Below are positions 1 through 7,878 of a stretch of DNA of 44,372 nt, piece by piece; positions within the stretch are counted from its first letter, which is position 1, and each line of letters opens with the position of its first letter. The position numbers were made by a program, and so were the translations under genes. Origin of the DNA: CAIVPM01 sp049242865 (lineage in GTDB: Bacteria > Bacteroidota > Bacteroidia > Chitinophagales > Chitinophagaceae); the NCBI GenBank assembly GCA_049242865.1, contig JBMLOR010000198.1:1-44372 (forward strand). The letters run 5' to 3'. The notes under the pieces were generated by a model. It was not told where the DNA came from. It did not search any database and saw only the letters and a list, made by a program, of their open reading frames with translations.

Positions 1-21
1 TAACAATTATATAAAAAATTT

Positions 22-61
22 AAAAGAGAAGGTTTGGGGTTAACCCCAAACCTTCTCTTTT
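22..61. terminator. Perfect 40-bp palindromic terminator
   Basis: Positions 22-41 are the exact reverse complement of 42-61, with a GGGGTTAACCCC core. The stem ends in an A-run on one side and a T-run on the other, so it could terminate on either strand. No gene precedes it in the window, so it probably ends a gene lying to the left. Positions 62-199 hold nothing else recognisable. Confidence 0.85.
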
Positions 62-199
62 TGAATTTACACAGTATATGAGATAGTTTTTATATATTCG
101 AAATACTTTGTTTATCAAATGAATGGGAGCTTTTTTTTTGATATTTCATTAAGCTTTTTTTAATGGAGCATGATTTTTAAGCAGCATTAGTTTAGTTTA

Positions 200-207
200 T
201 ACATTTT
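200..207 (+). promoter_or_regulatory. Weak -7 box (TACATTTT) for the porP-like gene
   Basis: TACATTTT matches the Bacteroidota -7 consensus TAnnTTTG at all but the last base and ends 17 nt before the ATG at 225. That is the spacing seen at several better promoters in this window. No clear -33 TTG was found. Confidence 0.35.
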
Positions 208-224
208 TCCTTTATTTTTAGCCC

Positions 225-1253
225 ATGAAGTTTTTACGTTTAGCAGTGTTGTTGTCAGCAACAATTATTACATTACCAATATTAGCTCAACAGCGTCCTC
301 ATTATACACAATATGTTATGAATAACTTTGTAATCAATCCGGCTGTCGCTGGGATTGAAAATTATTGGGATGCAAAGTTGAGTCATAGAGCCCAATGGGT
401 AGGATTGCAAGATGCACCTGTAACAACCTATTTCACTATTCATGGACCTTTGAAAAAGAGTGCCTATGGTAGAGAAACTGCTACTAGTTTTCATGCAAGG
501 GGAGAAAATCCAAGAGGGCAGGCATATTGGCAAGAATATCAAAAAGCTGAACCTCATATGGGTTTTGGTGCTAGTTTTATTAGCGATCAAACAGGGCCTT
601 TAAAGCGAACTGCTGCAAATGTTGCTTTATCGTATCATATTGGTATTAACGAACAAACAAGTTTGTCTGGTGGTATTAGCTTTGGATTTAACCAAATGAC
701 TTTGGATGCTGATAAATTGCAATTTGCTAATCCACTTGATCCTGTAGTGGCAAGTAGTGGTTTGTTAGATAGATTTACACCGGATATTAGTGCTGGTTTG
801 TGGCTTTACAGTAGAGATTATTTTTTGGGTGCTGCAGTGCAGCAAGTTATTCCACAAAAACTATTTTTTAGTAATAATGAAATAGGAATGGCACAATCTC
901 GTTCATTAATACCACACATTTTTGTAACAGCTGGCACAAGATTATTTCTAAGCGAAGATTGGGCTGTGTTGCCTTCTGCAATGTTAAGATTTGTGCAACC
1001 ATTGCCAATGGGATTTGATGTAAATATGAAATTTCAGTATCAAGATTATTTTTGGTTTGGTGGTGGCTATAGATATCAAGATGGTTTTTCTGGCATGTTT
1101 GGCTTAAACATCAGCAATACTTTTAATCTTGGATATTCTTACGATTTTACAACTTCTCAATTAAACACAGTTAGTCGTGGCTCTCACGAAATATTATTAG
1201 GATTTTTAATTGGTAATAAATATGGTGATTGGTGCCCAAGAAATAATTGGTAA
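225..1253 (+). CDS. PorP/SprF-family type IX secretion membrane protein
   Basis: 342-residue outer-membrane protein of the PorP/SprF family. Residues 1-21 form a signal peptide ending LAQ. The family's N-terminal pattern follows (HYTQYVMNNFVINPAVAG), then the long run of alternating aromatic and glycine strands expected of a beta-barrel, and a Cys-Pro-Arg ending close to the C-terminus (DWCPRNNW). Members work with the type IX secretion system or with gliding adhesins at the outer membrane, and many are encoded beside their own cargo. Here the neighbour is a YkgJ-type protein rather than a cargo, although two T9SS-type cargos lie at 39-44 kb. The ATG at 225 places the signal peptide correctly. 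Which paralogue it is cannot be decided from sequence alone. Confidence 0.85.
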   Translation: MKFLRLAVLLSATIITLPILAQQRPHYTQYVMNNFVINPAVAGIENYWDAKLSHRAQWVGLQDAPVTTYFTIHGPLKKSAYGRETATSFHARGENPRGQAYWQEYQKAEPHMGFGASFISDQTGPLKRTAANVALSYHIGINEQTSLSGGISFGFNQMTLDADKLQFANPLDPVVASSGLLDRFTPDISAGLWLYSRDYFLGAAVQQVIPQKLFFSNNEIGMAQSRSLIPHIFVTAGTRLFLSEDWAVLPSAMLRFVQPLPMGFDVNMKFQYQDYFWFGGGYRYQDGFSGMFGLNISNTFNLGYSYDFTTSQLNTVSRGSHEILLGFLIGNKYGDWCPRNNW

Positions 1254-1278
1254 AGCATTGTAAAACTTTTTGAAACCC

Positions 1279-1812
1279 ATGCAAGCTGTTAACTTACGAT
1301 CTTTTTCAAGAAAAGTAAAGGCTAATAAAAGTGCTTTTAAACGATTCTTGAAAAAAGTAGAAAACAACCCACCTCGAAAATTACTGTCGACTTTACAAGA
1401 AATTGATACAAAAGTTTGGAAAGAAATTGATTGCCTTACTTGTGGTAATTGCTGTAAAAAAATGACTCCAACTTTTACGAAAAAAGACATTAACCGAATT
1501 GCAGATTATTTAAAGATGTCGAAAGAAGCGTTTATTGAAAAATGGTTGGTTTATGAAAAAAAAGATGGCGATTGGATTAATAAAAAACAGCCTTGTCAGT
1601 TTTTAAATAAAAAAGATAATAAGTGCAGTATTTATGAGGTACGTCCAGCAGATTGTGCAGGCTTTCCACACTTCACCAAAAAGCAACCCACGCTATACTT
1701 GCATGTACATCAACAAAATGTAGCATATTGTCCTGCAACTTATAAAATGGTTGAAAATCTGCAACTTGCATTACCAAATTATTTGCCAAAAAACAAAAAT
1801 GGCTACAAATAA
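1279..1812 (+). CDS. YkgJ-family Cys-cluster (zinc/iron-binding) protein
   Basis: 177-residue cytoplasmic protein with the YkgJ (CxxCxxCC) signature: DCLTCGNCCKK near residue 56, then PCQFL, KCSIYEVRPADCAGFPH and a later YCPA, giving a set of conserved cysteines that probably bind a metal ion or Fe-S cluster. The biochemical role of the family is not settled. I start at the ATG at 1279; a TTG nine bases upstream is in frame but less likely. It begins 25 nt after the porP-like gene on the same strand, so the two may be cotranscribed. Its last codons also form half of a hairpin that looks like the terminator of the convergent ssb. Confidence 0.8.
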   Translation: MQAVNLRSFSRKVKANKSAFKRFLKKVENNPPRKLLSTLQEIDTKVWKEIDCLTCGNCCKKMTPTFTKKDINRIADYLKMSKEAFIEKWLVYEKKDGDWINKKQPCQFLNKKDNKCSIYEVRPADCAGFPHFTKKQPTLYLHVHQQNVAYCPATYKMVENLQLALPNYLPKNKNGYK

Positions 1813-1821
1813 TTGTAGCCA
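1790..1821 (-). terminator. ssb terminator, overlapping the end of the YkgJ gene
   Basis: The stem TGGCTACAA (1800-1808) pairs with TTGTAGCCA (1813-1821) around a 4-nt loop. Read on the minus strand it is followed by TTTTTGTTTTTT, a good intrinsic terminator. It covers the last codons and stop of the convergent plus-strand gene. On the plus strand it is followed by a weaker AT-rich tract. Confidence 0.75.
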
Positions 1822-1844
1822 CTTGAAAATTTATTTTACTTTAT

Positions 1845-2297
1845 TTAGAATGGTAAATCATCTAAAACTTCATCAATTTGTGAGTTTTGAGGTGCTGATG
1901 GTGAAGTTGAACTGTTAGAATAATTTGTTTGAGGCGTACTACTAGCACCTTGATAATTATTAGGATTGCCTTCAGCAGGTTTGCTACCAACAAGCTGTGG
2001 ATTACCATTAACTCTTAAAGTTAAAGTAGTTCCAGACCTTCCATCTGCTGTAGTATAACTTCTTACGTCAGGAATCCCCTCAACATAAACAGTAGAACCC
2101 TTTTTTAAATAAGGTGCAATTGCAGTTTTATCACTCCAAAAAGCACATTCTACCCAGGTTGTTCTGTCTTTTTGAACTCCTGTCGCATCTTTATACTTTT
2201 CAGTGTGAGCCACTGAAAAATTAATTACTGACTTGCCGTTAACATTGTTTACAACGGCATCTTTTCCTAAATTTCCGATAATTTGTAACTTAATCAT
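1845..2297 (-). CDS. ssb: Single-stranded DNA-binding protein
   Basis: 150-residue SSB. Residues 1-105 form the OB-fold with typical family features: IGNLGKDA near the start, the INFSVAHTEKYKD strand, WVECAFW and KGSTVYVEG. A flexible Gln/Asn/Ser/Pro-rich linker follows, ending in the acidic tip DDLPF, the SSB tail that docks DNA-repair and replication partners. It acts as a homotetramer on single-stranded DNA in replication, recombination and repair. It is convergent with the YkgJ gene and uses the hairpin at 1790-1821 as terminator. The DUF3127 protein at 21.2 kb carries the same DDLPF end. Confidence 0.95.
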   Translation of the reverse strand: MIKLQIIGNLGKDAVVNNVNGKSVINFSVAHTEKYKDATGVQKDRTTWVECAFWSDKTAIAPYLKKGSTVYVEGIPDVRSYTTADGRSGTTLTLRVNGNPQLVGSKPAEGNPNNYQGASSTPQTNYSNSSTSPSAPQNSQIDEVLDDLPF

Positions 2298-2589
2298 AAT
2301 CTAATACTTTACATCGTTTTAAAACACGAATATAGAAGTTTATTTTAAATTGCCAAAAAATTTAGTAATTTATTTCCTCTAATTCTTTGATTTATTTATT
2401 CAATGCTTCAAAAAACTTATCCTTAAATCATCTAAAATTAAAATATAAAATTTTGAGAATTTAAGTGTATTGAGCAATTAATATTTTTATGTACCAAAAA
2501 TTAGTCAATTTAAATTTTCATTTTTTTACTACAAAAGTTTAACAGCATTATTGTTACATATTTATTTGTATCCAAATATATTTGCTGTA
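2298..2589. other. Divergent intergenic region between ssb and the GtrA-like gene
   Basis: 292 very AT-rich bases between divergent genes. The only element I can support is the -7 box at 2577-2584 for the rightward gene. TATATTCG on the minus strand (2327-2334) could be a degenerate ssb -7 box but lies 29 nt from the start. No small reading frame or RNA structure stands out. Confidence 0.4.
2577..2584 (+). promoter_or_regulatory. -7 box TATATTTG, almost touching the start codon
   Basis: Exact TAnnTTTG match. Only 5 nt separate it from the ATG at 2590, so a start site at the usual distance would fall on or next to the start codon, making a leaderless or near-leaderless transcript. A TTG at 2551-2553 is a possible -33 element, 23 nt upstream. 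Confidence 0.5.
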
Positions 2590-3108
2590 ATGAAGGCAAT
2601 TCATCAATTTATTAGTGGTTTTATTTTTGGCGTAATAGACATATTTTATCCATTGTTTCAAAAAATAATGCCCAAGCAAACTTTTAGATACGCTGCATGT
2701 GGTGGATTTAATACTTTGCTAGACATAAGTTTATTTTTTGTATCGTATCACTACATTTTTTTAGAAAAACCTTTTTTTGTAGGTAACTTAATTATTAGTC
2801 CACACATAGCTGCATTTATTGTAGGTTTTTTAATTACGTTTCCAATTGGTTTTTATTTAAGTAGGTATGTGGTTTTTCAAGAAACTACTGCTCGAAAAAC
2901 TGTACAACTAATTAAGTATTTTCTTGTTGTAATGTTTTGTGTTATTCTTAATTATGGTTTTTTAAAATTGTTTATCGAAACTTTTGGATTTAATGTACTA
3001 GTTGCAAAAATTGTAACAACGGTTTTTGTTGTATTGTTCAGTTATTTTTCGCAAAAATATTTCACATTTAAACCAGCTGAAAATCTTTTAAATGTGAATG
3101 AAAGCTAA
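2590..3108 (+). CDS. GtrA-like membrane protein
   Basis: 172-residue integral membrane protein. After an amphipathic N-terminal stretch comes the GtrA-like core starting at FRYAACGGFNTLLDISLFF, with four predicted membrane helices and the internal GFLITFPIGFYLSRYVVF and VLFSYFSQKYFTF segments typical of the family. GtrA-type proteins are thought to flip polyprenyl-linked sugars or support cell-surface polysaccharide synthesis. No glycosyltransferase is adjacent, so the substrate is unknown. I choose the ATG at 2590; an in-frame TTG at 2551 lies upstream of the -7 box and so should not be transcribed. The family core is about 120-130 residues, so the first 30-35 residues are an extension. Confidence 0.75.
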   Translation: MKAIHQFISGFIFGVIDIFYPLFQKIMPKQTFRYAACGGFNTLLDISLFFVSYHYIFLEKPFFVGNLIISPHIAAFIVGFLITFPIGFYLSRYVVFQETTARKTVQLIKYFLVVMFCVILNYGFLKLFIETFGFNVLVAKIVTTVFVVLFSYFSQKYFTFKPAENLLNVNES

Positions 3109-3169
3109 GTTTTAAAATCGAAGCCTTTGACACTTAAAAAAATAATAATTTTACTAAAAATTTAATTTC

Positions 3170-3751
3170 ATGAAAAAAATATTAATTATTGCATTTTCAC
3201 TTGTAATACTATCTTGTAATAATAGTAAAGAAAATAATGAAGCAGTTGCACCACCAAAAGTTGAATTTGGTAAAAGTGCAAATAGTGATCTATTTAACAG
3301 CAGCTTTGAGCAATTATTAAACAGCTACTATGCACTTAAAGAAGCATTTGTAAAAGAAGATGCAGCTACAATTGCACAAAATGGCAATGCTTTAATTGCT
3401 GCATGTGATAGCCTTAAATTACAAGAACTTAAAATTGATAAAGATATTTTGGCAACAGCTAAACAAAATGCAGAAAACATTGCATCAGAAGTAAAAGGTA
3501 TTTTAGGGGAGAAGAATATCGAGGAACAGCGTAAAGATTTTCATTTAGTTTCAAACGATGTGTATGCATTAATAAGAACAGTAAGGTATGATAAACAAAT
3601 CATTTATTTTCAGCATTGCCCGATGGCTTTTGACAATAAAGGGGCAGATTGGTTAAGTGCTAGTAATGAAATTTTAAATCCTTACATGCCTAAAAAAATG
3701 TTAGATTGTGGAACTAATAAAGATTCAGTAGATTTTAGACCAAGGAAATAA
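3170..3751 (+). CDS. DUF3347-containing lipoprotein
   Basis: 193-residue predicted lipoprotein: signal MKKILIIAFSLVILSC with the lipobox cysteine at residue 16. The mature part resembles DUF3347: a helical N-terminal half (LLNSYYALKEAFVKEDAATI) and a C-terminal half with YFQHCPMAFDNKGADWLSAS and NPYMPKKMLDCG. The domain also occurs in periplasmic parts of CusB-like metal-efflux proteins. The conserved His-Cys-Pro-Met cluster is consistent with metal contact but does not prove it. No efflux pump lies nearby. A clear terminator follows at 3785-3820. Confidence 0.75.
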   Translation: MKKILIIAFSLVILSCNNSKENNEAVAPPKVEFGKSANSDLFNSSFEQLLNSYYALKEAFVKEDAATIAQNGNALIAACDSLKLQELKIDKDILATAKQNAENIASEVKGILGEKNIEEQRKDFHLVSNDVYALIRTVRYDKQIIYFQHCPMAFDNKGADWLSASNEILNPYMPKKMLDCGTNKDSVDFRPRK

Positions 3752-3784
3752 ATTTAATCAAAACTTGTTATAATTAATTGAACT

Positions 3785-3820
3785 CTTAGCCGTTGAACAT
3801 TTCAACGGCTAAGTTGTTTT
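3785..3820 (+). terminator. Rho-independent terminator after the DUF3347 gene
   Basis: CTTAGCCGTTGAA (3785-3797) pairs perfectly with TTCAACGGCTAAG (3801-3813) around a 3-nt CAT loop, followed by TTGTTTTT. It separates the lipoprotein gene from the TonB receptor, which has its own promoter just downstream. Confidence 0.85.
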
Positions 3821-3829
3821 TATGAAGTA

Positions 3830-3837
3830 TACATTTG
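3830..3837 (+). promoter_or_regulatory. -7 box TACATTTG for the TonB receptor
   Basis: Exact TAnnTTTG match ending 18 nt before the ATG at 3856. The TTG at 3835 inside the box is in frame with the gene but belongs to the promoter, so it should not be used as the start. No well-spaced -33 TTG is visible. Confidence 0.6.
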
Positions 3838-3855
3838 CATCTATTTTACAATATC

Positions 3856-6252
3856 ATGCTACTTAATAAATATATTCAACCAAGCTACCACTTCTTAATT
3901 AAAATAACAATTGCTGTATTAATTTTAGTATCCTTTAATATAAAGGCACAAGAAAAATTTACGATAAATGGTTATATAAAAGATAGTGCAACAGGTGAAA
4001 GCTTAATTGGTGCAAGTTTAGTATCAAAAGCACAAAGCAAAACAGTTTCGAGCAATCAGTATGGTTTTTATAGCATTACTCTGCCCAAGGGCAACTATAA
4101 ACTTTTAGTGAGTTTTATTGGTTATTTACCCTACGAGTTTGATATTAATTTAAGCAGTAATCAAACTAAAAACTTTAATTTAATACCGCTTACCTCCTTA
4201 ATGCAAGAAGTTATTGTTAGCTCAAAAAAAAGAGATAATAATGTAAAAACAGCACAAATGGGCAAGTTTGATTTAAGCATTGCAAATATTAAAAGTTTAC
4301 CTGCTTTTTTGGGTGAGGTAGATGTGCTAAAAGCTATACAATTATTGCCTGGTGTACGAAATGCTGGCGAGGGAAATGCAGGTTTTTATGTAAGAGGTGG
4401 CGGTCCAGATCAGAATTTAATTTTGTTAGACGATGCTGTAGTGTATAATCCTGGTCACTTATTTGGCTTTTTCTCAATCTTCAATTCAGACGCTATTAAA
4501 AATGTATCCTTAATTAAAGGTGGCATGCCAGCACAATATGGTGGTAGACTTAGTAGTGTTGTAGACATTACAATGAAAGAAGGAAACTACAATAGAACAG
4601 AAGTTGATGCAGGCATTGGGCTAATTAGTTCACGATTATCGGTACAAGGGCCTTTAAAAAAAGAAAAGGCATCTTATATAGTTTCTGCAAGAAGGACATA
4701 TATAGATGTACTTACTAAACCATTTATTAAAAAAACCAACAGTTTTTATGGTAGTGGCTATTTTTTTTATGACTTGAATATAAAAATGAATTTTAAGTTA
4801 ACTGAAAAAGATAGATTATTTGTTAGTGGATACTTTGGCAGAGATCAATTCGACTTCAGAAATGCTGAAAGAGATTTTTCAACCTCAATACCATGGGGAA
4901 ATTCAACTGCAACAGTACGTTGGAATCATATTTTCAATAAAAAATTATTTGCCAATACAACCATTGTATACAACGATTACAATTTTGCTTTAGAAGGAAG
5001 ACAATCGAACTTTAATATAAAATTTGCTTCTGGCATAAGAGATGTAACTGCAAAAACTGATTTTGATTGGTTTGCAAGTCCAGAGCATAAAATTAAGTTT
5101 GGTTTACAATACACACATCATACATTTTTTCCAAGTGTTCTCACAGGTTCTCAAGATAGTGTAACATTTAAACCCAATAATGCACAAGTAAAATATGCAA
5201 ATGAGTACGCTATTTATATTCAAGATGATTGGGAAATATCAAAAAAATTTAAGCTTAATTATGGTTTAAGATATAGTATTTTTCAGCAAGTTGGGCCTTT
5301 TACAAATTACCTAACTGATGCAAATGGAAATAGAATTGATAGTACTTTTATTCAACGAGGAAAAACCATAAAATCATACGCTGGCTTAGAGCCAAGAATT
5401 ACAGCAAGGTATGCCATAAATGATAATGAAAGTATTAAAGCTGCTATTACTCGAAACATGCAATATATTCATCTTGTTAGTAATAGTGGTACAACTTTAC
5501 CAACAGATTTGTGGGTGCCAAGTACCAATATTGTAAAGCCACAAATAAGTTTGCAATTTGCAGCAGGATATTTTAAGAATTTTAATAATGGCATGTTTGA
5601 AACTAGTGTAGAATTGTACTATAAAGACATGCAAAACCAAATTGAATATAGAGAAGGATTTACCCCAAATACTTTAAGAGATCCTGAAGAAGATTTCGTT
5701 TTTGGACGAGGTTGGAGCTATGGTGCTGAGTTTTTTGTAAATAAAGTTAAAGGAAAATTTACAGGCTGGATTGGCTATACACTTAGCTGGACTTTTAGAA
5801 ATTTTAAAGACATCAACAATGGTGAAACTTACAATGCCAAATTTGATAGAAGACATGATATTAGTGTAACTGGTGCTTATGAGTTAAATAAAAAATGGAA
5901 GCTATCTAGCGTATTTGTGTATGCTACAGGAAATGCAGTAACACTGCCTGAGCGTTTTTATTTTATTAATGGTGTACTTACTCAAGAATATAGTAGAATA
6001 AATGCTTACAGATTGCCAGCCTATCATAGATTAGATGTAGCTGCTACTTACACTCCAACTCCAAAAAAAGAAAGACGATATAAAAGTTCGTGGGTTTTTA
6101 GTATTTATAATTTATACAGCCGTCAAAATCCTTATTTCATTTATTTCGATCAAACAGGAAGCCTTGCCAACGGTAATTTAAAAGTTCAAGCTAAGCAAGT
6201 AAGCTTGTTTCCAATATTACCAAGCGTTACTTGGAATTTAAAATTAAACTAA
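3856..6252 (+). CDS. TonB-dependent receptor with carboxypeptidase-like N-terminal domain
   Basis: 798-residue outer-membrane receptor. Signal peptide to about residue 31 (ends NIKAQ), then a carboxypeptidase-regulatory-like beta-sandwich (about 33-118, GYIKDSATGESLIGASL), a plug domain (about 140-250, with FYVRGGGPDQNLILLDD and GGMPAQYGGRLSS), and a 22-strand-type barrel to the end. It imports an unknown ligand driven by TonB-ExbBD. No SusD-like lipoprotein follows, so it is probably not a classical glycan Sus system; siderophore, metal complex or peptide uptake are options that the sequence does not separate. Flanked by terminators and carrying its own promoter, it looks monocistronic. Confidence 0.9.
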   Translation: MLLNKYIQPSYHFLIKITIAVLILVSFNIKAQEKFTINGYIKDSATGESLIGASLVSKAQSKTVSSNQYGFYSITLPKGNYKLLVSFIGYLPYEFDINLSSNQTKNFNLIPLTSLMQEVIVSSKKRDNNVKTAQMGKFDLSIANIKSLPAFLGEVDVLKAIQLLPGVRNAGEGNAGFYVRGGGPDQNLILLDDAVVYNPGHLFGFFSIFNSDAIKNVSLIKGGMPAQYGGRLSSVVDITMKEGNYNRTEVDAGIGLISSRLSVQGPLKKEKASYIVSARRTYIDVLTKPFIKKTNSFYGSGYFFYDLNIKMNFKLTEKDRLFVSGYFGRDQFDFRNAERDFSTSIPWGNSTATVRWNHIFNKKLFANTTIVYNDYNFALEGRQSNFNIKFASGIRDVTAKTDFDWFASPEHKIKFGLQYTHHTFFPSVLTGSQDSVTFKPNNAQVKYANEYAIYIQDDWEISKKFKLNYGLRYSIFQQVGPFTNYLTDANGNRIDSTFIQRGKTIKSYAGLEPRITARYAINDNESIKAAITRNMQYIHLVSNSGTTLPTDLWVPSTNIVKPQISLQFAAGYFKNFNNGMFETSVELYYKDMQNQIEYREGFTPNTLRDPEEDFVFGRGWSYGAEFFVNKVKGKFTGWIGYTLSWTFRNFKDINNGETYNAKFDRRHDISVTGAYELNKKWKLSSVFVYATGNAVTLPERFYFINGVLTQEYSRINAYRLPAYHRLDVAATYTPTPKKERRYKSSWVFSIYNLYSRQNPYFIYFDQTGSLANGNLKVQAKQVSLFPILPSVTWNLKLN

Positions 6253-6332
6253 TTGCTTTAAATAAACATCTAGATTATTGTAAAGTAAAACCTAAAGTTT
6301 CCACAAAGTAGTATTTAAAAAGTCAATTCTTT

Positions 6333-6340
6333 TATGTTTG
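6333..6340 (+). promoter_or_regulatory. -7 box TATGTTTG for the phosphohexomutase gene
   Basis: Exact TAnnTTTG match ending 24 nt before the ATG at 6365. No convincing -33 element. Confidence 0.5.
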
Positions 6341-6364
6341 TTGGCATAAACAAAACAAATAATT

Positions 6365-7750
6365 ATGGCTTTAATAAAGAGTATTTCAGGTATAAGAGGT
6401 ACTATTGGTGGAAAAGTAGGTGAAGGTTTAAGTCCTTTAGATGTTGTGCGTTTTACAGCAGCTTATGGAACTATGTTACAGCAACAATATACATCGCAAA
6501 AAATAAAAGTTGTAATTGGTAGAGATGGCAGAATTAGTGGCGAAATGGTACAACATCTTGTAGCAAATACATTGGTAAGTTTAGGGATTGATGTTATAGA
6601 TGTAGGTTTAAGTACTACACCAACAGTTGAAATGGCAGTTGTATTTGAAAATGCCAATGCAGGAATTATTCTCACTGCAAGTCATAACCCAAAAGAATGG
6701 AATGCCCTAAAATTACTAAACAGCAAAGGTGAATTTATTAGTGGAGAAGAAGGTAAAACCTTATTGAGCATTGCCGAAAATGAGGATTTTAATTTTGCAA
6801 CTGTTGATGGGTTAGGAACTATAACTAAAAACACCACAGCATTAGAAAAGCATATTGAAGCGGTAGCAAACTATCCATTAGTTAATATCGAAGCAATAAA
6901 AGCTAAAAATTTTAAAGTTGTAGTAGATGCTATAAATAGTACAGGTGCTTTTGCTGTACCTCAACTATTAAATGCCATTGGTGTAACTAATGTAATAGTG
7001 TTAAATGCAGAAGTATCTGGTAAATTTGCTCATAATCCTGAGCCTTTGCCACAGCATCTTACAGGTTTATGCCAAGCTGTAGTTTCAGAAAAAGCTCATC
7101 TAGGAATTGCAATTGACCCAGATGTTGATAGGCTTTGTTTTGTAAATGAAGATGGAACTTTATTTGGCGAAGAATATACTTTAGTTGCAGTTGCAGATTA
7201 TGTTTTAAAACATAAAAAAGGAAATACTGTAAGTAACATGAGTAGCACTAGGGCTTTGCGAGATATTACTCAAAATCATAATGGACAGTATTTTCCAAGT
7301 GCAGTTGGCGAAGTAAACGTAGTTGCTAAAATGAAAGCAGTTAATGCTGTAATTGGTGGTGAAGGTAATGGTGGAATCATTGTTCCTGATTTACATTATG
7401 GACGTGATGCTTTAATTGGCATTGCATTATTTTTAACTTATTTGGCTAAAGAAAATAAAACTGCACGTCAGTTGAGAAATACCTTTCCAGATTATTTTAT
7501 TAGTAAAAATAAAATTGATTTGCCCAAAGAATTAGATACAAATAAAGTTTTTGAACATATTAAAGCTAAATATAAAAATCAAGAAATTAATACAGAAGAC
7601 GGGTTGAAAATTGATTTTGAAAAAGATTGGGTTCATTTACGAACAAGCAATACTGAGCCAATAATAAGAATATACAGTGAAAGTAATTTTGAAACAACTG
7701 CCGAAAATATTGCCAAAAAAATAATGGCTGATATAAGTGAAGTAATGTAA
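6365..7750 (+). CDS. glmM: Phosphoglucosamine mutase / phosphohexomutase
   Basis: 461-residue cytosolic alpha-D-phosphohexomutase with all four active-site elements: the phosphoserine loop TASHNP (Ser about 106), the magnesium loop DPDVDR (about 253-258), the sugar-binding loop GEGNGG (about 335), and the phosphate-binding loop RTSNTEP near the C-terminus. The length fits GlmM, which converts glucosamine-6-phosphate to glucosamine-1-phosphate for UDP-GlcNAc, peptidoglycan and LPS synthesis. The N-terminal SGIRGT matches the substrate loop of this group. Phosphomannomutase or phosphoglucomutase activity cannot be excluded. It stands alone, between its own promoter and a strong terminator. Confidence 0.8.
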   Translation: MALIKSISGIRGTIGGKVGEGLSPLDVVRFTAAYGTMLQQQYTSQKIKVVIGRDGRISGEMVQHLVANTLVSLGIDVIDVGLSTTPTVEMAVVFENANAGIILTASHNPKEWNALKLLNSKGEFISGEEGKTLLSIAENEDFNFATVDGLGTITKNTTALEKHIEAVANYPLVNIEAIKAKNFKVVVDAINSTGAFAVPQLLNAIGVTNVIVLNAEVSGKFAHNPEPLPQHLTGLCQAVVSEKAHLGIAIDPDVDRLCFVNEDGTLFGEEYTLVAVADYVLKHKKGNTVSNMSSTRALRDITQNHNGQYFPSAVGEVNVVAKMKAVNAVIGGEGNGGIIVPDLHYGRDALIGIALFLTYLAKENKTARQLRNTFPDYFISKNKIDLPKELDTNKVFEHIKAKYKNQEINTEDGLKIDFEKDWVHLRTSNTEPIIRIYSESNFETTAENIAKKIMADISEVM

Positions 7751-7772
7751 TTGTAACTACATAAAAATGTTT

Positions 7773-7807
7773 AAAAGTCTCTAGTTTTTTACTAGAGACT
7801 TTTTTTG
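7773..7807 (+). terminator. Rho-independent terminator after glmM
   Basis: AAAAGTCTCTAGT (7773-7785) pairs with ACTAGAGACTTTT (7791-7803) around a T-rich 5-nt loop and runs into a T-tract to 7806. Confidence 0.9.
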
Positions 7808-7855
7808 TTAACTAAAGGGTAACATGCCCTTAACATTCAGTTAACATTAGACAGT

Positions 7856-7863
7856 CACATTTG
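7856..7863 (+). promoter_or_regulatory. -7 box CACATTTG for the second TonB receptor
   Basis: One mismatch to TAnnTTTG, ending 15 nt before the ATG at 7879. The TTG at 7861 is in frame with the gene but lies in this box. Confidence 0.45.
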
Positions 7864-7878
7864 CAGCAAGAAATAAAA

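Noticed and set aside
3835..3855. Upstream TTG start for the first TonB receptor
   Set aside because: The TTG is the last three bases of the -7 box TACATTTG, so it lies upstream of the expected transcript. The ATG at 3856 gives the signal peptide.
3856..6252. SusC-type glycan receptor
   Set aside because: No SusD-like lipoprotein lies on either side.
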